Source: Hypericibacter sp049323455
GTDB taxonomy: Bacteria > Pseudomonadota > Alphaproteobacteria > Dongiales > Dongiaceae
Direction: 5' to 3'
DNA: 64,000 bases
Assembly: GCA_049323455.1 (NCBI GenBank)
Contig: JBMONF010000065.1
Location: forward strand, 149,601 to 213,600
This document shows positions 34,213-41,477 of the stretch, piece after piece; the first letter of the stretch is position 1; the number at the start of each line of letters is the position of its first letter. The translations under genes and the position numbers were made by a program. The notes under the pieces are model-generated. The model saw only the letters and a program-made list of their open reading frames with translations. It did not search any database and was not told the DNA's origin.

Positions 34213-34998
34213 ATGGCCGATCTCGCCGAGTTGGGCGAACGCGCCGTCGCCATCGGCCGTTTCGCCCTCGACGCGCTCCTGCCGCCGCGCTGCCTCCTCT
34301 GCGGCGCGACGGTCGCGGATGCGGGCGCGCTCTGCGCTGGCTGCTGGTCGCGCATGGCGGTGCTGGGCCCGCCTTGCTGTGCCGTTTGCGGCTACCCCTT
34401 CGATTACGACATGGGCGATGGGTCTCGGGACGACGAGGCCGAGGGCGACGGTGTGCTCTGTGGCGCCTGCGTCAAGGAGCGTCCACCCTTCGCCCGTGCG
34501 CGTGCGGCCCTGCGCTACGACGAGGCCAGCAAGGGGCTGATCCTCGCCTTCAAGCATGGCGACCGCACCGACGCCGCTCCGGCGCTGGGCCGCTGGCTGG
34601 CCCGTGCCGGCGCCGAGCTTCTGGCCGAGGCGGATCTGGTGGCGCCGGTGCCGCTGCATCGCTGGCGGCTGTTTCGCCGCCGCTACAACCAGGCAGCGCT
34701 GTTGGCGCAGCAAGTGGCGCGGGCGGCGGACAAGCCCTATTGCCCCGATCTCCTCGAGCGGCGCCGCGCCACCCCTTCGCAGGGACGCATGAGCGCCGCC
34801 GAGCGCCGGCGCAACGTGGCGGGCGCCTTCGCCGTGCGCGCGCGTCATCGGGCGGGGCTCGGCGGCCGGCGCGTGCTGCTGGTGGACGACGTGCTGACCA
34901 CCGGCGCCACCGCGGGCTCTTGCGCCCGGGCTCTTCTGGCCGCCGGTGCCGGGGGAGTGGATCTCCTTACGCTCGCGCGCGTGGTTCGGCCGTCTTGA
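34213..34998 (+). CDS. comF: ComF-family phosphoribosyltransferase-like protein
   Basis: About 261 residues. An N-terminal zinc-ribbon-like region (PPRCLLCGATVAD, CAGC, CCAVCGYPFDY, LCGACV) precedes FARARAALRYDEASKGLILAF, a PVPLHRWRLFRRRYNQAALLA block and the PRPP-loop-like VLLVDDVLTTGAT. ComF proteins act in DNA uptake in naturally competent species; in alphaproteobacteria the role is unproven. The start at MADLAELG gives the usual length; upstream in-frame codons extend the frame without family similarity. Confidence 0.9.
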   Translation: MADLAELGERAVAIGRFALDALLPPRCLLCGATVADAGALCAGCWSRMAVLGPPCCAVCGYPFDYDMGDGSRDDEAEGDGVLCGACVKERPPFARARAALRYDEASKGLILAFKHGDRTDAAPALGRWLARAGAELLAEADLVAPVPLHRWRLFRRRYNQAALLAQQVARAADKPYCPDLLERRRATPSQGRMSAAERRRNVAGAFAVRARHRAGLGGRRVLLVDDVLTTGATAGSCARALLAAGAGGVDLLTLARVVRPS

Positions 34999-35168
34999 GC
35001 GGGCCGGGCTGAACCGGTCGAGATCTCATCACCATATCAAGTTAACGAAGATGGCCGAGCCTGGCCGGCCCTGATGACAAACCGGGCGGGTCGTGCCACT
35101 TTCGGGGCCGGCTGACGGTCGGAATCCCGCGTTGGCCTGCGCCGCCTATTCGCGGCGACGAGGACGAG

Positions 35169-35432
35169 ATGGCCAGGGTCGAGATCTACACGACGCAGCT
35201 CTGCGGCTATTGCTACCGCGCCAAGAAGCTCCTGACCGAGCGTGGCATCCCCTTCATCGAGATCGACGTGGGCGCCGACTCCGCCAAACGCGAGGAAATG
35301 GTGAAGCGCGCTGGCGGCCGGCGCACCGTGCCGCAGATCTTCGTCGATGGCCGCCATGTCGGCGGATGCGACGATCTCTATGCGCTCGATCACAAGGGCG
35401 GCCTGATGCCGCTGGTGGCGGGGGCGGGATGA
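35169..35432 (+). CDS. grxC: Glutaredoxin 3 (dithiol)
   Basis: 87 residues. The active site CGYC is at residues 12-15 in IYTTQLCGYCYRAKKLL. The cis-Pro segment RRTVPQIFVDG and glutathione-binding GGCDDLYALD follow. It reduces protein disulfides and mixed glutathione disulfides. Its stop overlaps the ATG of the next gene (ATGA), and the nitrilase-family product downstream is of the type that repairs deaminated glutathione, giving a thiol-linked pair. Confidence 0.95.
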   Translation: MARVEIYTTQLCGYCYRAKKLLTERGIPFIEIDVGADSAKREEMVKRAGGRRTVPQIFVDGRHVGGCDDLYALDHKGGLMPLVAGAG

Positions 35433-36286
35433 GCAAGATCTTCAAAGCCGCGCTGGTGCAGATGAATGCGGCGCGCGACGCCGAGCTCAATATCCGCGCA
35501 GCGCGCGAGCTCGTGCGCGAGGCGAGGACCAGGGGCGCCGACTTCATTCTGACGCCCGAGAACACCGGCATGATGGAGCCGAACAAGACGCTGCTCCTGG
35601 AGAAGGCCGAGCCCGAGGCGACGCATCCGGTGCTGCCGGCCATGGCCGATCTCGCCCGTGAGACGGGCGCCTGGCTGCTTCTGGGATCGATCGCGATCAA
35701 GCTCGACGCTGGCACATGCGCCAACCGTTCCTTCCTGTTCGATCCCGAAGGGCGGATCGTCGCGCGCTACGACAAGATCCACATGTTCGACGTCGACCTC
35801 AAAGAGGGCGAGAGCTACCGCGAATCCGCGACCTTCCGGCCGGGGCGCGAGGCGGTGGTGGCCGACCTGCCCTGGGGCCGGCTGGGCCTGACCATCTGCT
35901 ACGACCTGCGCTTCGCCTATCTCTACCGGGCGCTCGCCAAGGCGGGGGCGAGCTTCCTCACCGTGCCGGCGGCCTTCACGCGGCCCACCGGCGAGGCCCA
36001 CTGGCATGTGCTCTTGCGCGCCCGCGCGATCGAGACCGGCTGCTTCGTGCTGGCCCCGGCCCAGTGCGGCGAGCATGCCGAGGGCCGCAAGACCTTCGGC
36101 CATTCGCTGATCGTGGCGCCATGGGGCGAGGTCCTGGCCGACGGCGGCACGGAGCCCGGCATCGTGATCGCCGAGATCGATCCGGCCAAGGTGGCGGAGG
36201 CGCGCGCCATGGTGCCGGCCTTGACGCACGACCGCGAATTCACGGGGCCGGCCATGCCGACCGCTTTGCGCGCGGCAGGCGAGTAG
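35429..36286 (+). CDS. Carbon-nitrogen hydrolase, Nit1-like (deaminated glutathione amidase type)
   Basis: 285 residues. The nitrilase triad is visible: Glu44 in FILTPENTGMM, Lys in YDKIHMFDVDL and Cys in GLTICYDLRFAYLYRALA. The AFTRPTGEAHWHVLLRARAIE segment and FGHSLIVAPWGEVLAD are typical of the Nit1 group, which hydrolyses deaminated glutathione. The four-base overlap with grxC supports a glutathione-related role. In relatives a DUF1178 gene follows directly; here it is 4.5 kb away at 40829. Confidence 0.9.
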   Translation: MSKIFKAALVQMNAARDAELNIRAARELVREARTRGADFILTPENTGMMEPNKTLLLEKAEPEATHPVLPAMADLARETGAWLLLGSIAIKLDAGTCANRSFLFDPEGRIVARYDKIHMFDVDLKEGESYRESATFRPGREAVVADLPWGRLGLTICYDLRFAYLYRALAKAGASFLTVPAAFTRPTGEAHWHVLLRARAIETGCFVLAPAQCGEHAEGRKTFGHSLIVAPWGEVLADGGTEPGIVIAEIDPAKVAEARAMVPALTHDREFTGPAMPTALRAAGE

Positions 36287-36299
36287 CGGCTCGTCGTCG

Positions 36300-36460
36300 G
36301 CGGCACACCCCTCCCCCTACCCCTCCCGCCTGCGGGCCGAAGCCTTGCAGTCTTGGCGCTTTTGCCGACAGCTCCTTCGGCGGGCGAAAGCCCGCAAGGG
36401 GAGGGGGGTGAAAGAAAAACTGACCCTTCCCCTTGACGGGGCAGGGTAGGGAGGGGTGAA
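36300..36460. repeat. GC-rich palindromic intergenic repeat, family B, copy 3
   Basis: Complementary acacccctcccc/ggggaggggggtg and ccttcccctt/gggtagggagggg arms surround a long central segment with a further stem on gccttgcag/cgggcgaaagcccgc. It resembles the elements at 10517 and 24352. It lies between the converging amidase and peroxiredoxin genes. No gene is seen. Confidence 0.7.
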
Positions 36461-36499
36461 AGGCGTCGATCCAGCGCAACGCGACTCAAGGTGTCAAAC

Positions 36500-36530
36500 G
36501 AAAAGCGGCGGTCAGTAGGGCCGCCGCTTC
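36500..36530 (-). terminator. Rho-independent terminator after the peroxiredoxin gene
   Basis: On the minus strand the nine-base-pair stem aagcggcgg/ccgccgctt (36503-36511 with 36521-36529) is followed by TTCGTTTG. It starts 22 bases after the peroxiredoxin stop. The T-run is short, but the stem is perfect. Confidence 0.65.
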
Positions 36531-36551
36531 GTGCTCGTCGCCGCTGCGCTC

Positions 36552-37214
36552 TCAGCGTTCCGGATTCGGCGTGATGCGCAGATAGGGCTTCAGCGCCTTC
36601 CAGCCCTTGGGGAATTTCTTCTTTGCCTCCTCGTCCGAGACCGAAGGCGGGATGATGACGTCCTGGCCTTGCCTCCAGTTGACCGGCGTTGCGACGGTGT
36701 GTTTGGCCGTGAGCTGGCAGGAGTCGAGAAGGCGCAGCACCTCGTCGAAGTTGCGCCCGGTGCTCATGGGATAGGTCAGCATCGCCTTGACCTTCTTGTC
36801 GGGTCCGATGACGAAGACCGACCGCACGGTGGCGTTGTCGGCGGGCGTGCGCCCTTCCGATGTGGTCCCCGCGCCGGCCGGCAGCATGTCGTAGGCCTTC
36901 GCTACCTTGAGTTCGGGATCGCCGATCAGCGGATAGTTGACCTTGGCGCCTTGGGTTTCCTCGATGTCCTTGGCCCATTTCGAATGGTTGCCGACGGGAT
37001 CGACGCTGAGGCCGATGATCTTGCAGTTGCGCTTGTCGAACTCCGGCTTCAGCTTGGCCATGTAGCCGAGCTCCGTCGTGCAGACCGGCGTGAAATCCTT
37101 GGGATGCGAAAACAGGATCCCCCAGCTATCGCCCAGCCACTTGTGGAAGCTGATCCTGCCTTCCGTGGTATCCGCCTCGAAATCGGGAGCGGTATCGCCC
37201 AGTCGGATGCTCAT
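36552..37214 (-). CDS. 1-Cys peroxiredoxin (Prx6 type)
   Basis: 220 residues. The peroxidatic Cys is in FSHPKDFTPVCTTELGYMAK. NCKIIGLSVDPVGNHSKWAKDI and the C-terminal DVIIPPSVSDEEAKKKFPKG block are diagnostic for Prx6-like enzymes. A possible resolving Cys is present elsewhere (LLDSCQL), but the family uses external thiols. It reduces hydroperoxides in the cytoplasm. A hairpin terminator lies just downstream, and 95 bases separate it from the methyltransferase upstream on the same strand. Confidence 0.95.
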   Translation of the reverse strand: MSIRLGDTAPDFEADTTEGRISFHKWLGDSWGILFSHPKDFTPVCTTELGYMAKLKPEFDKRNCKIIGLSVDPVGNHSKWAKDIEETQGAKVNYPLIGDPELKVAKAYDMLPAGAGTTSEGRTPADNATVRSVFVIGPDKKVKAMLTYPMSTGRNFDEVLRLLDSCQLTAKHTVATPVNWRQGQDVIIPPSVSDEEAKKKFPKGWKALKPYLRITPNPER

Positions 37215-37309
37215 GTCTGTCTCCTCTGTCGCCTGCTTTTCATGGACCTCATGCCTGCGTTTGGCCCGATTATAGGCGCGGTTTCACGGCCGCCCTAGGC
37301 CGATCAGCA

Positions 37310-37831
37310 TCAATTTACGGCGACGATCCGTTGAACGCAGGCGGGCCAGGGATCCGTGAGCTCCAGATCCTCATAGGCCAACACGCGCAGCCGGCCGCGC
37401 ACGGCCTCGAGCAGCTCGCCATGCTTCAAAAGATGATCCGGGTTGCGCGGTTTGCCGAAACGCTCGTTGCCCTCGGCGAAGGTCTCGTAGATGAGCAGGC
37501 CACCCGGCGCCAGGCTCCCGAAAATCGCCGGAAAGAGCGGCCGATGAAGATAGTTCGTCACCACCACGCCGGCGAAGCGGCGCGATCCCACCGGCCAGGG
37601 GCCGCCCGCCTCGAGATCGGCCGCGATCGCCTCGAAGCCCGGCCGCCCGATGAGATCGGCCATGCCCGAGAGGTCGATATCCACGGCCGTGACAGGGTGG
37701 CCCCGATCGAGGAAGAGGCGGCTGTGCCGGCCGGCGCCGCAGGCGAGATCGAGCACGGGGCCCGGCGGCACCAAGGGCGCAAAGCGCTCCACCCAGGGCG
37801 AGGCGCGATCGGGGCCGCGATGCGGACGCAT
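37310..37831 (-). CDS. Small class I SAM-dependent methyltransferase
   Basis: 173 residues. Motif I is VLDLACGAGRHSRLFLDRGH, with VTAVDIDLSG as the acidic ribose-binding strand. FAGVVVTNYLHRPLFPAIF and LAPGGLLIYETFAEGNERFG follow. The substrate is unknown; the family resembles tellurite-resistance TehB-like enzymes. Its start lies seven bases after the stop of the PLP gene, so it belongs to the same operon as the D-amino-acid genes. Confidence 0.85.
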   Translation of the reverse strand: MRPHRGPDRASPWVERFAPLVPPGPVLDLACGAGRHSRLFLDRGHPVTAVDIDLSGMADLIGRPGFEAIAADLEAGGPWPVGSRRFAGVVVTNYLHRPLFPAIFGSLAPGGLLIYETFAEGNERFGKPRNPDHLLKHGELLEAVRGRLRVLAYEDLELTDPWPACVQRIVAVN

Positions 37832-37838
37832 TGGACGC

Positions 37839-39155
37839 TCAGGAATAGTTCTGCACCGCGCCCACGACCGTGTAGTCGTCGTCCACCAGGAAGACGAGGC
37901 GCCAGCGGTCGAACACGGCGGGCGGCAACGAGACGCCGAGCCCGACCAGATCGCCCACCGCCAGCGGGCTCTCCGGCGGCCGCTGGAAGAAGGCGTGGTG
38001 GTCGTTGAGCCGGGTCACGCGATGGCCATGCGGCATCGGCTGCGGGCGGTCGTGAGTGCCGGTTCTGTACCAGAGGATCGGCGTCGGCATGCCATAGATG
38101 AAAGAGGCCTCGCGCCGGCCCATCGAGAACAGGCCGCGGCCGGGCTCGGCCAGCGACTGCACCGCCGCCCAGATCTCGATCGCCGGCCGCGGGCCCGCGG
38201 ACCCGCGCAACTCCGGCCGGCGTCGGCGCGTGAGCTCGAACTCGCGCTCGTACCAGCCATGGTCGTGGAACAGATAGGCCGAGGAGCGTGTCACCACGAT
38301 CGGCGGCTGCGGCAGATAGGCGCGCTTCAGCCGCTCGGCGGCGAGGTCGAAATGACTCGACCCGCCGGCGCTGAGGATCACCTGCTCGCGCGCGAACAGC
38401 TTCTCGACGGCGCAGGCCTCCGCCACGGCGACGGTGCGCTCGAGCAGGTCGAGGATCGCCGCCTCCTGGCGCGCCGCGCCGTCGCCTTCGATCACGCCCT
38501 CGTAGCTCTCGATGCCGGCGAGCGCCAAGTAGGGCTCGGCCGCCTTGACGGCGCGCGCGACGGCGAGTGCCTCGGTCAGGCTGCGGCTGCCGGCGCGTCC
38601 GCCGGCGACCCCGATCTCGACCAGAAGCTCGAGCGGGCGGCCGATGCGCCGCTCGGCCGCCGCTTGGCGCAGCAGCTCGACGCCCGCAAGCGTGTCGGCC
38701 AGGGCCCAGAACTCGAAAGCCGGATCGCGCGCGAGCTCGTCGAGCAGGAAGCGGATGCCGGCGCGGTCGACCAGTTGGTTCGCCATCAAGATGCGCGGCA
38801 CGCCGAAACGGCGCGCCACCTGAAGCTGGTGCGCCGTCGCCACCGACAGCGCCCAAGCGCCGCCCTCCTCGAACCAGAGCCGCCAGATTTCGGGGCTCAC
38901 CAGCGTCTTGCCATGCGGGGCGTGGCGCACGCCGTTGGCCTCCGCCCAGCGCCGCATCCAGCCGAGGTTGTGCCGGAGCGCCGACAGCTTGAGCAGGGCG
39001 ATCGGCAGCGGCAGGTCGCCGCGCAGCAGGTTCCAGCCCTGCTTGCCGATATCGGCGAGCCGGAGAGAGGTCGTGCCACCGGGAATCCCCTTCCACCGGT
39101 CGTCGACAACCGCTTCGTTCGGCAACAACGTGATCGGTCGATCGGGAGGATTCAT
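37839..39155 (-). CDS. PLP-dependent D-amino-acid deaminase-like enzyme (alanine racemase N-terminal fold)
   Basis: 438 residues from the ATG at 39155, with a GGGAGGA ribosome site. The PLP Lys is in GVRHAPHGKTLVSPEIW. SVATAHQLQVARRFGVPRIL and LVEIGVAGGRAG are typical of the D-serine dehydratase/D-threonine aldolase branch. That branch normally ends with a zinc-binding His-x-Cys near the C-terminus (SHPC-like). Here the equivalent segment reads GVSLPPAVFDRW, so both ligands appear replaced. It may be metal-independent or have changed activity. It lies 25 bases after the D-aminoacylase gene, suggesting that deacylated D-amino acids are its substrates. Confidence 0.8.
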   Translation of the reverse strand: MNPPDRPITLLPNEAVVDDRWKGIPGGTTSLRLADIGKQGWNLLRGDLPLPIALLKLSALRHNLGWMRRWAEANGVRHAPHGKTLVSPEIWRLWFEEGGAWALSVATAHQLQVARRFGVPRILMANQLVDRAGIRFLLDELARDPAFEFWALADTLAGVELLRQAAAERRIGRPLELLVEIGVAGGRAGSRSLTEALAVARAVKAAEPYLALAGIESYEGVIEGDGAARQEAAILDLLERTVAVAEACAVEKLFAREQVILSAGGSSHFDLAAERLKRAYLPQPPIVVTRSSAYLFHDHGWYEREFELTRRRRPELRGSAGPRPAIEIWAAVQSLAEPGRGLFSMGRREASFIYGMPTPILWYRTGTHDRPQPMPHGHRVTRLNDHHAFFQRPPESPLAVGDLVGLGVSLPPAVFDRWRLVFLVDDDYTVVGAVQNYS

Positions 39156-39180
39156 GACGGATCGAAGCAGTTGATGCCCA

Positions 39181-40644
39181 TCAGCTTCGCCCGTGCCGCA
39201 GCACGCGGCCGAGCCTGGCGCCGGTCGGCCGGCCGGCACGCCAGACCGGCTCGCCCGCGACCAGCACCAGATCGATGCCGGCCGCCGGCTCGGTCGGCAT
39301 GTCGAAACTGGCGCGGTCGATCACGCCCAAGGGGTCGAACATCACGATGTCGGCGGCAAGGCCGGGTGCCAAGCGGCCGCGCCCCTCGAGGCCGAAACGC
39401 TCGGCCGAGAGGTTCGTCATCTTGCGCACCGCTTCCTCGAGCGTGAAGAGGCCGAGCTCGCGCGCATAATGCCCCAGTACGCGCGGGAAGGTGCCCCACA
39501 GGCGCGGATGCGGCTTCTTGCCGAAGGGCAGACCGTCCGAGCCGATCATCGCCTGCGGGTGCGCGAGGATGCGCTGCACGTCGCCCTCGTCGAGCGTGAA
39601 ATAGATGGCCCCGCCCGGCGCCAGCCGACCGGCCGCCTCGTGCAGGCCCACACCCCATTCGCGTGCGATCTCGGCGAGATCGCGTCCCGCCGCCTGCGGC
39701 ACCGGCTCCGACCAGGCGATGACCACGCGCTCGGCGCAGTCGATGAACTCGGGCAGGATCGAAGTCGAGCCGGCGATATAGGGGTAGACGTCGAGCCCGA
39801 CCGGCTGGCGCTCCCGCGCGCGGTCGAAGCGCGCGAGCGTGCGAGCCGCATGGCCGTAATTCTTGGGCCCGTCGCCCTGATGGTGCGACAGCACCACGGG
39901 CGCTCGCACGCGTCGTCCGATCTCGAACGCCTCCTCCATCGCACCGTCGATGTCGTCCACATAGTCGCGGGTATGGGTCACATAGAGGCCGCCCTGCGCG
40001 CTCAGCGGCTCGGCCACCGCCACGATCTCGTCGGTGGTGGCGGCGCGGTTGGGCGGATATTCGAGCCCGGTCGAGAAGCCGATGGCGCCGGCCTCGAGGC
40101 TCTCGGCCAGAAGGCTGCGCATGCGCTGCGTCTCCTCCGCCGTGGCGGGACGCTCCAGATCCGCCATCGTACCGAGGCGCAAGCTGGAGTGGCCGACGAG
40201 CGCCGCGACATGGGTGGCCGCGGGTGCCGCGTCGAGCGCGGCGAAATAGCCCGCCATGGTCGGGAAACGGTAGAGCGCATCCTCGCCCAGCAGGCGGAAT
40301 TCCTGCGGCAAGGGCGTGCTCGGGGTCAATGGCGCCAGGCTGAAACCGCAATTGCCGATCACCACCGTGGTGACGCCCTGGCTCACCTTCGCCGTCATGT
40401 CGCGGTCCACCAGCAGAAGACCGTCGTCGTGCGTGTGCACGTCGATGAAGCCCGGCGCCAGGACGCGGCCCGAGGCGTCGATCTCCTGCCGGGCGACGGT
40501 GCGGCCGAGATCTCCCAGCGCGAGGATGCGGCCGTCGGCGACCGCGATGTCGGCGCGAAAGCGCGCGCGGCCCGTCCCGTCGATCACCGCGCCGCCACGA
40601 AAGATCAGATCGGCCCGTGCTGGCGCTTCGCTCGCTGCCGCCAT
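39181..40644 (-). CDS. N-acyl-D-amino-acid deacylase (D-aminoacylase family)
   Basis: 487 residues, amidohydrolase superfamily. DLIFRGGAVIDGTG opens the small beta domain. Metal and catalytic positions include APGFIDVHTHDDGLLL, VVIGNCGFSLAP (zinc-binding Cys of the family), ALVGHSSLR, GLYVTHTRDY, VVLSHHQGDGPKNYG and MIGSDGLPFGKKPHPRLWG. It releases D-amino acids from N-acyl forms. It is the first gene of the operon that continues with the PLP enzyme and a small methyltransferase, and it is divergent from the DUF1178 gene. Confidence 0.92.
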   Translation of the reverse strand: MAAASEAPARADLIFRGGAVIDGTGRARFRADIAVADGRILALGDLGRTVARQEIDASGRVLAPGFIDVHTHDDGLLLVDRDMTAKVSQGVTTVVIGNCGFSLAPLTPSTPLPQEFRLLGEDALYRFPTMAGYFAALDAAPAATHVAALVGHSSLRLGTMADLERPATAEETQRMRSLLAESLEAGAIGFSTGLEYPPNRAATTDEIVAVAEPLSAQGGLYVTHTRDYVDDIDGAMEEAFEIGRRVRAPVVLSHHQGDGPKNYGHAARTLARFDRARERQPVGLDVYPYIAGSTSILPEFIDCAERVVIAWSEPVPQAAGRDLAEIAREWGVGLHEAAGRLAPGGAIYFTLDEGDVQRILAHPQAMIGSDGLPFGKKPHPRLWGTFPRVLGHYARELGLFTLEEAVRKMTNLSAERFGLEGRGRLAPGLAADIVMFDPLGVIDRASFDMPTEPAAGIDLVLVAGEPVWRAGRPTGARLGRVLRHGRS

Positions 40645-40828
40645 CTTCCTTCACCGCCTACCTGGTTCGGGCCTGGCCGGCCCCGTTGCCGCCGGCATTC
40701 TGGCGGTTGCGGGTTCCCGCTGCAATCTGCTTGCAAATCAATCCTTTGGGTCGGAAAGGGCTTGCGAGTAGCGTCTTGTCAACCCATTCTATTCTAAGGT
40801 AACAACGCGGGCATTTTTGGCGAATGCC

Positions 40829-41278
40829 ATGATCCTGTTCGAACTCAAATGCGATCGGCACCACCAGTTCGAGGGGTGGTTTCGCGACGGCAAGGGCTAT
40901 GAGGCTCAGACCAAGGCCGGCAAGATCGTTTGCCCGGTCTGCGGCAGCCGTCGCATCGAGAAGGCGATGATGGCGCCGCGCATCGGCAAGGGCGCGCGCC
41001 AGCGCGACGGCGAGGGGAAGAGCCCCGCCGCTTCCATATCCACAAAGCAGCAGGCCGAGATGAAGGCGGTGCAGATGCTGCGCGAGCTGCGCCAGAAGAT
41101 CGAGGCGAACTGCGACTATGTCGGGCCCGAGTTCGCCGAGGAGGCGCGCCGCATCCATTACGGCGAGGCCGAGGCGCGCGGCATCTACGGCGAGACGACG
41201 CCGGAAGAGGCCACGGCGCTCGACGAGGAAGGCATCGAGGTCGCCCGCATTCCTTGGGTGCCGCGCCAGGACAGCTGA
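40829..41278 (+). CDS. DUF1178 family protein
   Basis: 149 residues. MILFELKCDRHHQFEGWF is the family start, followed by a zinc-ribbon-like VCPVCGSRRIEKAMMAPRI and the C-terminal block DYVGPEFAEEARRIHYGEAE. The function is unknown; the gene commonly follows the nitrilase-family gene and precedes ubiG in alphaproteobacteria. A TTG at 40817 could add four residues, but the ATG at 40829 matches the family. Confidence 0.9.
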   Translation: MILFELKCDRHHQFEGWFRDGKGYEAQTKAGKIVCPVCGSRRIEKAMMAPRIGKGARQRDGEGKSPAASISTKQQAEMKAVQMLRELRQKIEANCDYVGPEFAEEARRIHYGEAEARGIYGETTPEEATALDEEGIEVARIPWVPRQDS

Positions 41279-41320
41279 GCGTCGGCGAGCCGGTTCTGCC
41301 CATACATCGTAGTACCTGAT

Positions 41321-41422
41321 CGTCGCCCCGGCGACGGCCGGGGCCCATGAACACCAGCGTCGCCATTGAGCGCTCGTTGGCAGAGTCCGTGTTCTTGGGT
41401 GCCCGCCTGCGCGGGCACGACG
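41321..41422. repeat. Dispersed paired-hairpin repeat, family A, copy 4
   Basis: Left hairpin ccccggcgacggccgggg at 41326-41343 and right hairpin gtgcccgcctgcgcgggcac at 41399-41418 have the same CGTC/GACG ends as the copies at 9244, 13292 and 14783. The spacer is longer here. It sits between the DUF1178 stop and the stop of the last sulfotransferase-methyltransferase gene, at the edge of the array. Confidence 0.8.
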
Positions 41423-41477
41423 GAATGAGAAACGGCCATCATCGAGAAAGCAGGGTGTTCGCCTGCGCTCGTCCGCC

